Positions 49,222 through 59,870 of a stretch of DNA of 64,000 bases are shown here, in pieces. How positions within the stretch are numbered: the first letter of the stretch is position 1; each line of letters opens with the position of its first letter. Under the pieces are notes generated by a model. The model saw only the letters and a list, made by a program, of their open reading frames with translations, made no database searches and had not been told where the DNA came from. Source of the stretch: Camarhynchus parvulus. Lineage: Eukaryota; Chordata; Aves; Passeriformes; Thraupidae. Made by a program: the position numbers and the translations under genes. The stretch spans positions 1,676,001-1,740,000 of the forward strand of contig NC_044596.1 of NCBI RefSeq assembly GCF_901933205.1. The letters are read 5' to 3'.

Positions 49222-49630
49222 GTTGACTCTCACAATTAAAAGGCCAATATCATGTAAATATGTTAAAAGAAGTTTTATAGGTTCATAAGTTATGTTTTAC
49301 ACCCCTCTTGTGTTGTTATCAGGGGGTGCCCTGGGTTTGGGACATTTGGGAGGGTGGGATTGTTACCATGGCAACAGCTGATCTCCCCCAGTCAGGATTT
49401 GAGGAAGTGATCTCCATCACTGGACAGCGAAGAAGGATGGAACAGATGGACAGAACTTTGGGAAGGGCTAAAGGGTTAAGAGGTGAATCCTCCATGGTGT
49501 GGGTGAGCACATGGTGGGAAAAATCCTCTGCTCCCAGCACTGTAATATTTTCTCTATTCAGTCTTCTGTTGTATTTTTATAAGGTTTTAATAAACATTTT
49601 AATTTTTTTAAGTGAGTATCCTTACTCACA
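49222..49630 (+). mobile_element. Solo LTR, third family
   Basis: Same orientation and nearly the same sequence as 18805-19200 (tgactctcacaattaaaagg ... gagtatccttactca), including gacatttgggagggtggga, catcactggacagcgaagaa and tctattcagtcttctgttgt. No target duplication was found. Confidence 0.82.
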
Positions 49631-50430
49631 GATTGGAAGGATGCTGCAGTTCATGTCTGAACTCTGGGGGTTATTGCAGTTCAGCCTCAGCAGCACCAGT
49701 GTCACCAGGCACTGTTCCCTGGGCTGGCACAGGAAGGGAGACTGCCCCTGAGGCCATGAGCTGGGGCCTGTTCACCTTACAGTAATGGAACCACACACCC
49801 TGGAATGTGTAAAGCCCAGTTTCTTACAGCTTTGTGTGTGAAAGACAGATTTTTGTTGCCCAGGGACTAACTCAGAGGTGATTTTCTGGTTAGAATAACC
49901 ATACCTTTCCTATCAGTTTCTGTTATCTGTAAATGTTTATTGCTGTTGCCTTTGCTGGACAGAAATATTAACTTGAGCTTGTTTCCTCTACCCAATTATT
50001 CCCACAATGCTCCCAGACTCTGGGAAATTTATTATCTCCAGGAGTTCTAACTTCTGCCAAGCTGGGTCTGATCACAGTGCTGAAATAATTACCAGAGAGA
50101 ATGGATGCACAAATAGTGCCATTGCATTCATCTTGTTTCCTGCAGCAACAAAACATCCTTAACATCTCGTTTCTTCTCCTTTTCCTCCTCCCAGCTTACA
50201 CGCAGTTGCATTGAGAGGGTTTTCCCTTCTGGTTTATAGCCTGGGCAATACCTGCTCAGACCTGCATTGCATGCAAGATCCCATTTTGTTGGGATCTCTC
50301 GCTGCTCAGAGTGACCCCAAGAAAAGTTGGAAAGTCTCTTTTCCCAGCCTGGTGCTCCAAGAAGGAGTCAGGGCTCTTCATTTCTTGGTCTCAAGGTTGT
50401 TTATTGTATCTTATCTGTGAAATTCCTTCT
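49631..50430. other. Intergenic spacer
   Basis: No gene. Part of 50210-50430 may belong to the retroviral element that follows on the minus strand. Confidence 0.35.
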
Positions 50431-50960
50431 ACTGCCCTGCCAAGGTCCGTCCATCAGGACAGTTCCAGGCACTCTGCCTGCCCCCAGGGCAGTGTTATGT
50501 CTTTATACTAAAAACTACATGTACAATATTTACAATTACTTCCCAATACCTGTCACCTGTGTTAGACAGTGAGCTTCTGCTCTAAACCAATCTGTAAGTG
50601 CCAGCATCACAGCAGAAGATGGAGGCCAAGAAGAAGAAGGAGAAAGGCTGGACATGCCCAGATTCGTCCATCTTGCCTCCTGAACCTCCATACCAAAAAC
50701 CCTAAAATCTACTTTTCCACCCCATTATAACTTTACTATTATTTTACCGAAACTGTTGTGGCTTGCTGGTCTTCATATAACGTTGGTAATTTGCTCCACG
50801 GGTCATAATCAAACCCCCAGGTGTTCTGGGCTCTGTGCCAGGGTCTCTGAGCCCCCTGGCAGGGGTCCTGGCCGTCCTGGACAGCCAGAGGGATGTTCTG
50901 GGTTCCCACATCATTTGTTCTCCAAGAAAAGGGAACCACAAAGACCTCTGTTGGCTCCGT
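50431..50960 (-). mobile_element. LTR element, fifth family, inverted copy
   Basis: Reverse complement of the blocks at 42.87-43.3 and 58.0-58.4 kb: tactaaaaactacatgtaca, cccaatacctgtcacctgtg, attcgtccatcttgcctcct, agcttgctggtcttcatat, gtctctgagccccctggcag, ggccgtcctggacagccaga. Confidence 0.78.
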
Positions 50961-51170
50961 TTCCTTTACAAGTTACTGTAACCTGCTCTAAAAGGGATTG
51001 TGGTGATGGAGGGCAAAGCCCCTGGTACCCTCAGCACCCACTAAGGTCACATGGAGCTGCTGTAAGGAAAGCCAAAAATGCCTGATGGGCAAGCACAGGA
51101 GATGTGCAGGGAGGCTGCAAGAGAGGAGCTCCCTTCACCCAGCTCCAGGCCTCCTGCTCATACACCTGGG
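50961..51170. other. Short spacer
   Basis: No recognised feature. Confidence 0.3.
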
Positions 51171-51557
51171 TGTCACAGGCACATTTTATGAAAAATCCTT
51201 TCCTTAGGATCTTTTCTCATGAGAAGCTGAGAGGCCTCAGGAACAAAATGTAAACAATGGTTATCTGCTGCTGTGGAATGCAACAGGTGCATCTGTGATT
51301 GATTGGTCTCATGTGGTTGTTTCTAATTAATGACCAATCACAGTCCAGCTGTCTCGGACTCTGGTCAGTCACAAGCTTTTGTTATTAATTCCATTCTTTC
51401 TCCTTTCCTTGCAAGCCTTCTGATGAAATCCTTTCTTCTATTCTTTTAGTATAGTTTTAATGTAATATATATAATAACATAATAAATCAGCCTTCTAAAC
51501 ATGGAGTCAGATCCTCATCTCTTCCCTCATCCTGGGACCCCTGTGAACACCACCACA
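51171..51557 (+). mobile_element. Solo LTR, 390-bp family
   Basis: TGTCACAGGCACATTTTATG ... CACCACCACA. It is flanked by CCTGGG and CCTGTG, a six-base duplication with one mismatch. It includes tagtatagttttaatgtaat followed by a short ataataacataataaatcag, an unexpanded version of the site that carries microsatellites in other copies. Confidence 0.88.
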
Positions 51558-54034
51558 CCTGTGTGAGAAAGTGAGAGCACCAGGCTTTACCAAACACAAC
51601 CACAGCAGCTGGAACAGACCCAGCTGGAATTTCTGATGGGCCATCCAACAAAACATGCTCATGTGTGCACCAGAGTCCCACATAACTGAGGAAAGGACCA
51701 AAAAGCCAGGTGGGAGCCCAAGTCCTTTGCCTAAAGCCACTGAGAGCTGTCACTTCTGCTTAGTAGTAGCTCCAGCTGCTGCTTGGACACCAGGCAGGAC
51801 TGGACTTGTGGCAGGACTTTGCCCCACCACAGAAGAGCTGATCTGCTCTGTCCATCAGCATTGTCCTCCCATCACATGGATGATGAGATAACCAGGCTGG
51901 CCTGCCTGGCTGCTGAGCTGTCTCTGGCTGGTGAGCTCTCTCTCTCTCTCTCTGGCACCAGGGATGGAGCTCCCAGTGGACAACTGCTGGGGTGCCAGGG
52001 GGCAGGACAGTGGGGATGGATGGAGATGAGAGATCTCTGCAGCCAGGGCTGGGAACTTGTGGGTTATTGCAAAGGGCCTGGGTGCAGGGCCCTGCTGGGA
52101 GCTGCCAGCCACAGCTCGGAGCAGGCTGAGAGAAGAGAGGGGGAGAGAGGATGAGAGGGTAAGGGAGTAAAAGGGTAAGGAGAGTGAGGTTCCCATTACA
52201 ATACCATAAATCTTCTTCTCTGTTGAATATTTTAATTCCCACTAACCAATCTAGTACAAGATACAAATCCTATAGCATTTCCATACAGCCTATAAGAATC
52301 ATTACATTACCACACTGTGTTACATTTTAAACCCTAAAAACTCCTCTTTGGGCCCCTTCTGCCAAGCTGTAGGATCTGCTCTGACCCTTGGGCCTGTCTG
52401 CAAGCAGAGGGTGTTGTTCCATCAAAAGGGGGTCACCTTCATCTGGCCACACCATTGTTTTCCAGTTGTTCAGTAACTGAGGGATCTCAAAGGTTGCTTT
52501 CATTTCAATCTCGCTTATAGTTTCCATATTCTCAAAATCTTTTGCCAGGCAATCATATCTATAAGGCTTTCCTATTTCATCTTCCCCAACAGACAACAAA
52601 CAACTGGCCTTGAGAACAAGGTGTGGGGATATGAGCTGGAATTTCCGACTGACAGACACTTCACTTTACAAACTATAAAAGCTGCACAAACTTTCATGGA
52701 GGCAGAGATCTCCTACACACACCTTGGGAATGTGAAGGACTTCTCCCCAGAGTTTGGGCACAAATTCTGCAGATATTTTCCCAGGAATTGAGTTGAAAGG
52801 ACCTTATGTGTACTCCATCACCAATTCCATGCTAAGTTACATTGACTGTAACTGTGGCAGTAATATAGGTACCTTTTCATCTACTAGCAGTTGGTTTTGT
52901 TTCATCTTGTGTAGTAAGCAGTCTGTTAAAAGTCCTAAATCTGTTAATCTTGTGTCTATTCAATAAATAATTCATTTTGTAATAGACCTAATTGGCCATT
53001 CTTGAGAACTTGCAAATGAGAGACATTTGGGGTGCAGGCCACCTCAAACAGAGCTACTGCCAGAAATCTGAGTCAAAGGCAGGACTTGTCTCAGCTCTCA
53101 TCTCCATTTGTAACAACCAGTCATGTGCTGACACTGAATTTTGTCCTTAGAAGAAAACTCTCCTGTCTATTCAAAAAAAATGTTGCAAATACAGGAACAT
53201 AACCAGTGACAGAGAGAGATGGCACCTGAGGCCCCAAGGCAGTTTTATAAGAATTGCTGTGGTGCCTCTTATGGATACACCTGACCCTCAGCTGCACTTT
53301 GGATCAGGCCAGCTATGGAGCAACGGGCCCCACGCCCTGTGGTGGATTTGTGAGCTGGAATGCTCCTGGCTTAGGCACAAGGAAGTGAAGCAAAAATATT
53401 TTTAAAGGTGGTTTCAAAGCCCCAAAGTGGAAAATAACTAAAGTACATAAGGAGATAACAGAGCTAAAACAAAGACATCTATCTTCTCTAAACTATTGAC
53501 TAGCAGCCAACTACTTCACTCTAATAAATATTGCCACCAGGATAAGCCAAATTTGAGCTGTCCCTGAGTGGCAGCTGGGCTGCATACCAGTGACTCTCCC
53601 CTTGAACTGGAGCACCACTCAAGGCTTCAGATCCCTTACCTGAAAATCAGAGGTCCTTCCATGCCCAGGAGAGATTTCTTAGTTCCAAGAGATCCTCAGT
53701 AAGTGACTGATGCCATGCTGAATTAATTAAAAAAAAATCCTTGTAGCTGTTCAGTACTATTATAAATTTTGTATAGATAATTCCATTAAACATAAACCAT
53801 TGTCTAATCTGAGGCTAAGATTAGACCTAGCTGAATCCAGGCTTTGTGTGCAGGTTAGAAAGCAAGGGGGTCCACTCTGAACCTCATTGGGATAGTCTTC
53901 CTCACCCTCTAAACCTTTCTTAGGGAGCTGAGCTCTTGTGCTTCCCTTTCTTCTTCTCCCTCCTCAGCTCTGGCCAGCTGAAAAACATAAACTAGAGCCC
54001 CAGAAGAGTTTGGGTTGGAAGAGACCTGGGAGAC
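51558..54034. other. Intergenic DNA with an unassigned minus-strand ORF at 52327-52659
   Basis: No confident gene. A 110-residue minus-strand ORF (52327-52659; contains ISEIEMKATFEIPQLLNNWK) looks less random than its neighbours and could be a retroviral remnant, but no domain was recognised. A short ctctctctct run lies at 51938-51953. The remainder is AT-rich and featureless. Confidence 0.4.
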
Positions 54035-54425
54035 TGTTGGATTAATCCCTTTTCTGACCCAGAGATGGGCAACTGAGAGGTGTTTTAAAAGTCTTTATTC
54101 TATTTTCAGTCTCATGAGAAGGGTGAGACAATACAGATGTTACAATTCACACCATCACAATCAGAAGCCAATTATTTCCTAATTACAATACATTATAAGT
54201 GTTTCTTGGTTTATCAGCTTTTACCACACTATTCTGCAAATGCCTTGAAGCCAATCATCTAAAATTATCCCTTGTGGGTCCCACTACAATGCATCTTTCA
54301 GAGTTCTATTTCTTCAAAGTATCCAGTCTCATTAGCAAGGTCATCCTTTGAAACTTATTTCTAGTTCCATTTCTCTCTCAGCAATGTCTGTGCTATTCCA
54401 TGTGAGCCTTCTGTCAGGCTTTGAG
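54035..54425 (-). mobile_element. LTR, second family
   Basis: Starts at TGTTGGATTAATCCC and follows 18.07-18.54 kb closely (gatgggcaactgagaggtgt, tctattttcagtctcatgag, cattataagtgtttcttgg, tagttccatttctctctcag). Confidence 0.8.
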
Positions 54426-54461
54426 AGTTCTCTACATATTCATTTCCCACAGGAGATCATT

Positions 54462-54650
54462 CTGTTCCCCCCCCTGCCATGGCAGGGACACCTTCCACTC
54501 CCCCAGGCTTCTCCAAACCCCATCCAGCCTGGCCTTGGGCACTGCCAGGGATCCAGGGGCTACAGCCACTCTGTGCCAGGGCCTCAGCACCCTCACAGGG
54601 AAGGATTTTTTCCTAAAATCGAATCTAAACCCACTATATTTCATTATTTC
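54462..54650 (-). mobile_element. CR1 LINE 3' end, inverted partner of 4.73-4.92 kb
   Basis: ctgccatggcagggacacct, ggccttgggcactgccaggg, ctgtgccagggcctcagcac and the following ccctcacagggaaggatttt are the reverse complement of the CR1 piece near 4.8 kb. Confidence 0.85.
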
Positions 54651-55000
54651 AAAGAGGTATTTCATATCTCTTTTATTATTCGGTGTTTCAGAGGATTTTC
54701 TTTGGCTGGGAGCACACAGGAGGGAGCAGGAGCAGTGGCCAGGCCCCAAATTCTGCTCCCCCTCACTCAGGTGTGAATCCTTCAGCTGCCCCTTCAGTGT
54801 GAGGATGCTCAGTGCTGGTGCTGAGCCCCGGGACCCTCGGGGAGCCCAGAGCCTGCCCTGGGCTCAGAGGACACCACAGCCCTGGGCACAGCAGTTCCCC
54901 CTGCCAGGGGAGCCCAGGAGCAGCCCTGACCTGAGCGGGCTGAGCTGGGGGACAGCCAGCTCTGAGATATTGCAGATATTTGCATTTATTATGGAATACC
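54651..55000. repeat. Inverted copy of the 4.38-4.72 kb segment
   Basis: Reverse complement of the unclassified repeat at 4376-4725, bounded by CR1 pieces exactly as there (ggagcacacaggagggagca, gtgaggatgctcagtgctgg, gagctgggggacagccagct). Confidence 0.8.
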
Positions 55001-55262
55001 TTATATTTATTTCTATTTATAATTTATATTGATTTATAATATTTGTGTATTTATATTTCTATTATAATGTATTACATTTCTATTATAATATATTTATATT
55101 TATAATGTATTACATTTCTATTATAATATATTTATATTTATATTTATATTTATATTTATATTTATATTTATATTTATATTTATATTTATATTTATATTAT
55201 TGATATTTATATTATAATTTATATTATAATTTAAATTATTATTTATATTATAATTTTTATTT
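55000..55262. repeat. TTTATA-type microsatellite inside the inverted CR1 composite
   Basis: About 260 bp of tttata hexamers and attata variants. It separates the repeat from the CR1 3' end. At the partner site (about 4370) only a short ccataataaatgcaaaaatc is present, so the array expanded after duplication. Confidence 0.9.
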
Positions 55263-55500
55263 GTTGTAGAATGGTTTGACTTGGAAGGGACCTTCAAGCC
55301 CTTCTCATTCCATCCCACCATGGGGGACACCTTCCACTGCCCCAGGTTGCTCCCAGCCCTGTCCAGCCTGGCCTTGGGCACCTCCAGGGATCCAGGGGCA
55401 GCCACAGCTGCTCTGGGCACCTGTGCCAGGGCCTGCCCACCCTCACAGGGAGGAATTTCTTACTAATATTCAATTTAAATCTACCATCTTTCAGCTTAAA
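55263..55500 (-). mobile_element. CR1 LINE 3' end, inverted partner of 4.13-4.37 kb
   Basis: tagaatggtttgacttggaa, gggaccttcaagcccttctc, gtccagcctggccttgggca, gccacagctgctctgggcac: the reverse complement of 4133-4375. CR1-like sequence continues to about 55560. Confidence 0.85.
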
Positions 55501-57417
55501 GCTGTTCCCCCTTGCCCACTCAGTCCTTATGCAAAGTCCAGCTCTCTCGGAGGCCCTCCTTCTCCTAACAGATTTCTTGGTCATCTCAGCTTTCTCCCTT
55601 TCACATAAGTAGATTATCTCAACAGGATAAACACGGCACTGCTAAGCAAATATTTAAACTGTCATTTTAAAGATAAGATTAAAGAGGGAGGAGGAAAATG
55701 ACAGCTAAATGGAAAGTAAAACTTTAATTTAGTGCTTAAACAACTTGAGTCCTTATGCTGTACCCGTAGCAGAGGGCTGACAGTTGTAGACCTGATCATG
55801 ATAAATCCAAAAATCTTTCCACTAAGCTTTGAAATGAAGAGATAACTTCATCTGAAGGAAAACAAAATCTATATACGCAAACATTGCCATATGTTTATAG
55901 AGCCTTCTCAGCACAAAGTTTCTCTTATGGCTGGTATGGAAAATTACACATTTTAAGTACTATTTTAAAGTAATTTATAATTGAACCAACAGTAGTGAGA
56001 CACAGTTAAGAATTTGACTTGCAGAACGGGATATGATTCATGAATTTCTCAGCAGCTTTTACTCTGGTTGAAGTTTCCACCTGTTTGGGAATGACACCTT
56101 GTATTGGGCTGGTCAGACACCCTGGCTTGGCCAGAGAAGAGAAAGAACTGAGGAAGAGCTAAGCCAGCAGGTGTAAGTTCCAGCTGGCTTTCACCTCAGT
56201 GCAGAATTAGGCTTCTACAACAAAAAGAAAGAAAAAAAATTAAAATAAAATTAAAAGCAAAAACAAAAACCACAAAAACTAAATTGAAAGTAAAATTTTA
56301 AAAAATTAAAATTAAATCTCTACCATAATATTGGCTATTCTCTACCAAGATATTTCTTCCACCCATTGCTTCACCAAAAAGCTCTTTGGCCCCAATGGTT
56401 TTCTGGTTTTCTCCTGATGCAGAGACAGGAAATATTTGGAATCTTGCACAATTGCAGAGGAAAGCTGCTGCCCCTGAGCCCTGCAGCGTGAGGGGAGATG
56501 CTGCAGTGCCACACTCACCTGTGCCTGCAGCTGGCCCTGCTCACTCCCCAGCAGATCACAGCTGAGCCAGGCAGGAGAAACATTTTCCAGTGAGGTTTCT
56601 CCTCTATTTTGTAACTCTACGGCAAAAATTCCTAAATAAAGGATATTTCACTGCTCCCTCAGAGCCAGGATGGATGACATTGCTGGAATTATTCATACCA
56701 CCCAACGGGCAAAAGAGAAGCCCTTTTATTGCTTTTTATTCTTTCACATTTGTTCCATTAAATCTTTTCTCCACTCCAGCTCAACATCTCTGTAAGTGGA
56801 AGAGTCCTGTCTGCCACACACTTGTCATAAACTAAGAATATGACTGGAGTTTCAAATACATCTGTATTTATTAAATTACACACTTTTAAATGCAAAAATA
56901 AAATTTAAAAAATGTGTTAGTGCCTGAGTTTCAAATATATTAAATATATTAAATGACAAACTTTTAAATGCAAAAATTAAAAAAAAAGTGTTAGTGAAGA
57001 AAATTATTCTCCATCTTGACTGCTGGGTTCTTGAGCTGCCTGTGTTTAATATTAATGTCTCTGTATTTCTAGGTCTTGATTGCAACAGCTCTGCTAATTG
57101 TGGATATCAGTGAGAGATTATCTGACTTTCACCAGCTCAGGTGCTCCACCTACACTTAGTCACAGTCAAAGATTTGGTTTGCTTTTTTTTTTTTAATTTT
57201 TAAAAGGTTAGAATCCACAGCTCCAAGCTATAATGGGCAAAGGAGCACATTTTAAGTGAAATGAAACCATGCTTCTCTCAATTTAAATAGAAAAAGCTCT
57301 GCTGGTACATTCCTCCACAAGAATGGTAGCACCTGCAACTTCAGACGTCCATAAAATATTTTTGTAAACATCAAATTACTGAACACAGTACAACCCCCTA
57401 TGCAATCAATCAACATT
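55501..57417. other. Intergenic, AT-rich, no gene seen
   Basis: A-rich stretches at 56220-56320 and a near-duplicate ttttaaatgcaaaaat segment at 56880-56985 (two copies of about 60 bp). No gene was recognised. Confidence 0.4.
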
Positions 57418-57422
57418 TGTGA

Positions 57423-57793
57423 CTGTGTTCACAGGGGTCTGAGGATGAGGGAAGAGACAAGGATCTGACTCCATGTTTCAGAAGGCTTGATTTGTTATTT
57501 TATTATATATATTATATTAAAACTATACTAAAAGAATAGAAGAAAGGATTTCATCAGAAGGCTGGCTAAGAATAGAAAAAGAAAGAATGATAACAAAAGC
57601 TTGTGTCTCAGACAGAGAGTCCGAGCCAGCTGGGCTGTGATTGGCCATTAATTAGAAACAACCACATGAGACCAATCACAGATGCACCCGTTGCATTCCA
57701 CAGCAGCAGATAACCATTGTTTATATTTTGTTCCTGAGGCCTCTCAGCTTCTCAGGAGGAAAAATCCTAAGGAAAGGATTTTTCATAAAATAT
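57423..57793 (-). mobile_element. Solo LTR, 390-bp family
   Basis: Reverse orientation: ggatctgactccatgtttca, aaaactatactaaaagaata, gtccgagccagctgggctgt, tgattggccattaattagaa, gaggcctctcagcttctcag, aaaggatttttcataaaata. It is closely similar to the copy at 1512-1896. The ends are approximate. Confidence 0.86.
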
Positions 57794-57859
57794 CATGGCT
57801 ACAAACATTTTCCTTTTTTACTACAAAATTTATATCTTGTAAACCTGAGCTAATAATCA

Positions 57860-58022
57860 AATCTGGAACCCCAGGTTGTGCTCCCCAGGGAATGGGCACA
57901 GCCCCGAGGCTGCCAGGGCTCCAGGAGTGTTTGGACAATGCTCTCAGGGGTGCCCAGGGTGGGATTGTTGGGGTGTCTGGGCAGGGCAGGGGTTGCACTG
58001 GATGATCTTGGTGGGTCCCATC
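57860..58022 (+). mobile_element. CR1 LINE 3' end
   Basis: aggctgccagggctccagga, gtttggacaatgctctcagg, gggcaggggttgcactggat, gatcttggtgggtccca: the CR1 3' consensus in plus orientation. It is joined to the retroviral sequence that follows. Confidence 0.8.
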
Positions 58023-58620
58023 CTGTCAGGACCCAGGACATTCCTCTGACTGCTCTGGATGGCTCGAGACCTTGGCAAGGGGCTCAGAGACCTTGGCATG
58101 GAGTCAAAGACACCTGTGCCTTGGATTTTAGTCCATGGAAACAATTACCAACTTTGTGTGAGGATTTACAAGCCACAAGGGTTTGAGTGGAATGATATTG
58201 AATTTGTCACAGGGTGAAAAAGTAGAATTTTGGGGATTTAGAATGGGGGTTCAAGAGGCAAGATGGAGGAATCTGGGCGTGTCCTGTCCTTCTTCTTCTT
58301 CTCCATCTTCTGCTGGGATGGTGACACATTTAGATTGGTTCAGAGTATAGACAGACTCTCTAACAAAGGTGATAGGTATTGGAAAATCATTGTAAATAAA
58401 GTACACGTAGTTCTTAGTATAAAGAACTAACACCACCCCAAGGGCGGGGACTGTGCCACAGCCCGACCTGCTGGACAGATCTCAGCAGGTCAGAGACAGA
58501 ATGGAATAGATGAGAGAAAATAAACAACCTTGCAAACCAGAGCTGAGGAATCTCGACTTCTTCTTCTGTTGCAGGACTGGGAAAAAGAGACTTTCCAACA
58601 CCTCGGGGTCATCTCAACCA
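58023..58620 (+). mobile_element. LTR element, fifth family
   Basis: Partner of 42866-43450 in the same orientation: ttcctctgactgctctggat, gggctcagagaccttggcat, ggcaagatggaggaatctgg, ggtgataggtattggaaaat, gacctgctggacagatctca, gagaaaataaacaacc. Confidence 0.8.
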
Positions 58621-58847
58621 CAGAGACTCTGAGACTTCCAGCTCAGGAGATTCCATGATTTTATAATTTCCTTCTCAAGCTATCAGCTGGCACTTGCCAC
58701 CTAGCAAGAATAAAAACAATTCTACTTACAAGAAGCGCAGCACTGAGTGAATCTTCTCTGTGAAGTCCTGCACTCACAGAAACAGCTGTAGATAATGACA
58801 ACCTGCAGGGCCTGCTGCCCTGGGGACATGCTAGGGCATGGATTGTG

Positions 58848-59225
58848 AGAAATGGATGTGATTCGTGCTAACGAAATTGTAATTATATCAATATTTTGGG
58901 AAAATAATTGGAAAAGTAGATGTGATTTGTGCTAACTAAATTGTATGTATATCAATATTTTGGGAAAATAATCGGGAAAGTAGATGTAATTGTGAGAAAT
59001 GGATGTGATTCATGCTAACTAAATTGTAATTATGTCAATATTTTGGGAAAATAATTGGAAAAGTAGATGTGATTTGTGCTAACTAAATTGTATGTATATC
59101 AATATTTTGGGAAAATAATTGGGAAAGTAAATGTAATTGTGAGAAATGGATGTGATTCATGCTAACTAAATTGTAATTATGTCAACATTTTGGGAAAATA
59201 ATTGGGAAAGTAAGTGTGATTTGGG
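58848..59225 (+). repeat. Tandem repeat of about 73 bp with 150-bp higher-order unit
   Basis: Five to six copies of gtgattcatgctaactaaat ... tcaatattttgggaaaataa, alternating between an 'attgtaattat' and an 'attgtatgtatat' version, so pairs of units repeat as a larger block. It sits directly upstream of the second-family LTR sequence and may be its U3 enhancer array. Confidence 0.88.
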
Positions 59226-59870
59226 TTAGGAAGCAGATGGGTTTCCTCATAGATGATCCATGTGAGAAAGAGGATGCAGGGAATTGGAATCAGCCTTGGG
59301 ATGGCCAAAGTTAGGGAGACTCCCAAGCCAGCATTGGCATCAAGACAAAGTTAAGACAAGTCCCCGGGCAGGATTGGCCTTGAAATTAATAAAATTGGGA
59401 CAATTCCAGCCAGGGGGTCTAAAATAGTGGGGTTATCTATGAAATAATGGGCTTAAATGGAACATAGTGCTTGCTTACGTAACACCAAGCTTAATGCACA
59501 TGTGCCACCTGCCAGACATTGCTGAGAGAGAAATGGAACTAGGAGCAAGTTTCAAAGGATGGTTTTGTGAATAAGACTGGATACTTTGGAGAAATAGAAC
59601 TGTGAAAGATGCATTGTAGTGGGACCCACGAGGGGTAATTTCAGATTATTTGCTTTAAGGTATTTAAGGCATAGTGTGGCAAAGAGCTGATAAACCAAGA
59701 AAAGCTTATAATGTATTTTAATTAGGAAATAATTGGCTTCTGATTGTGATGGTGTGAATTATAACATCTGTATTGTCTCACCCTTCACATGGGACTGAAA
59801 ATGGAATTAAAGTTCTTAAAACACCTCTCAGTTGCCCTATCTCTGGGTCAGAAAAGTGTTTAATCCAACA
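59226..59870 (+). mobile_element. LTR, second family, plus orientation
   Basis: From about 59515 it is the reverse complement of 54035-54420 and 18066-18540 (aatggaactaggagcaagtt, gcattgtagtgggacccacg, aagaaaagcttataatg, gttgccctatctctgggtca) and ends taatccaaca. With the upstream tandem repeat the whole LTR may extend from about 58848 to 59870. Confidence 0.78.
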
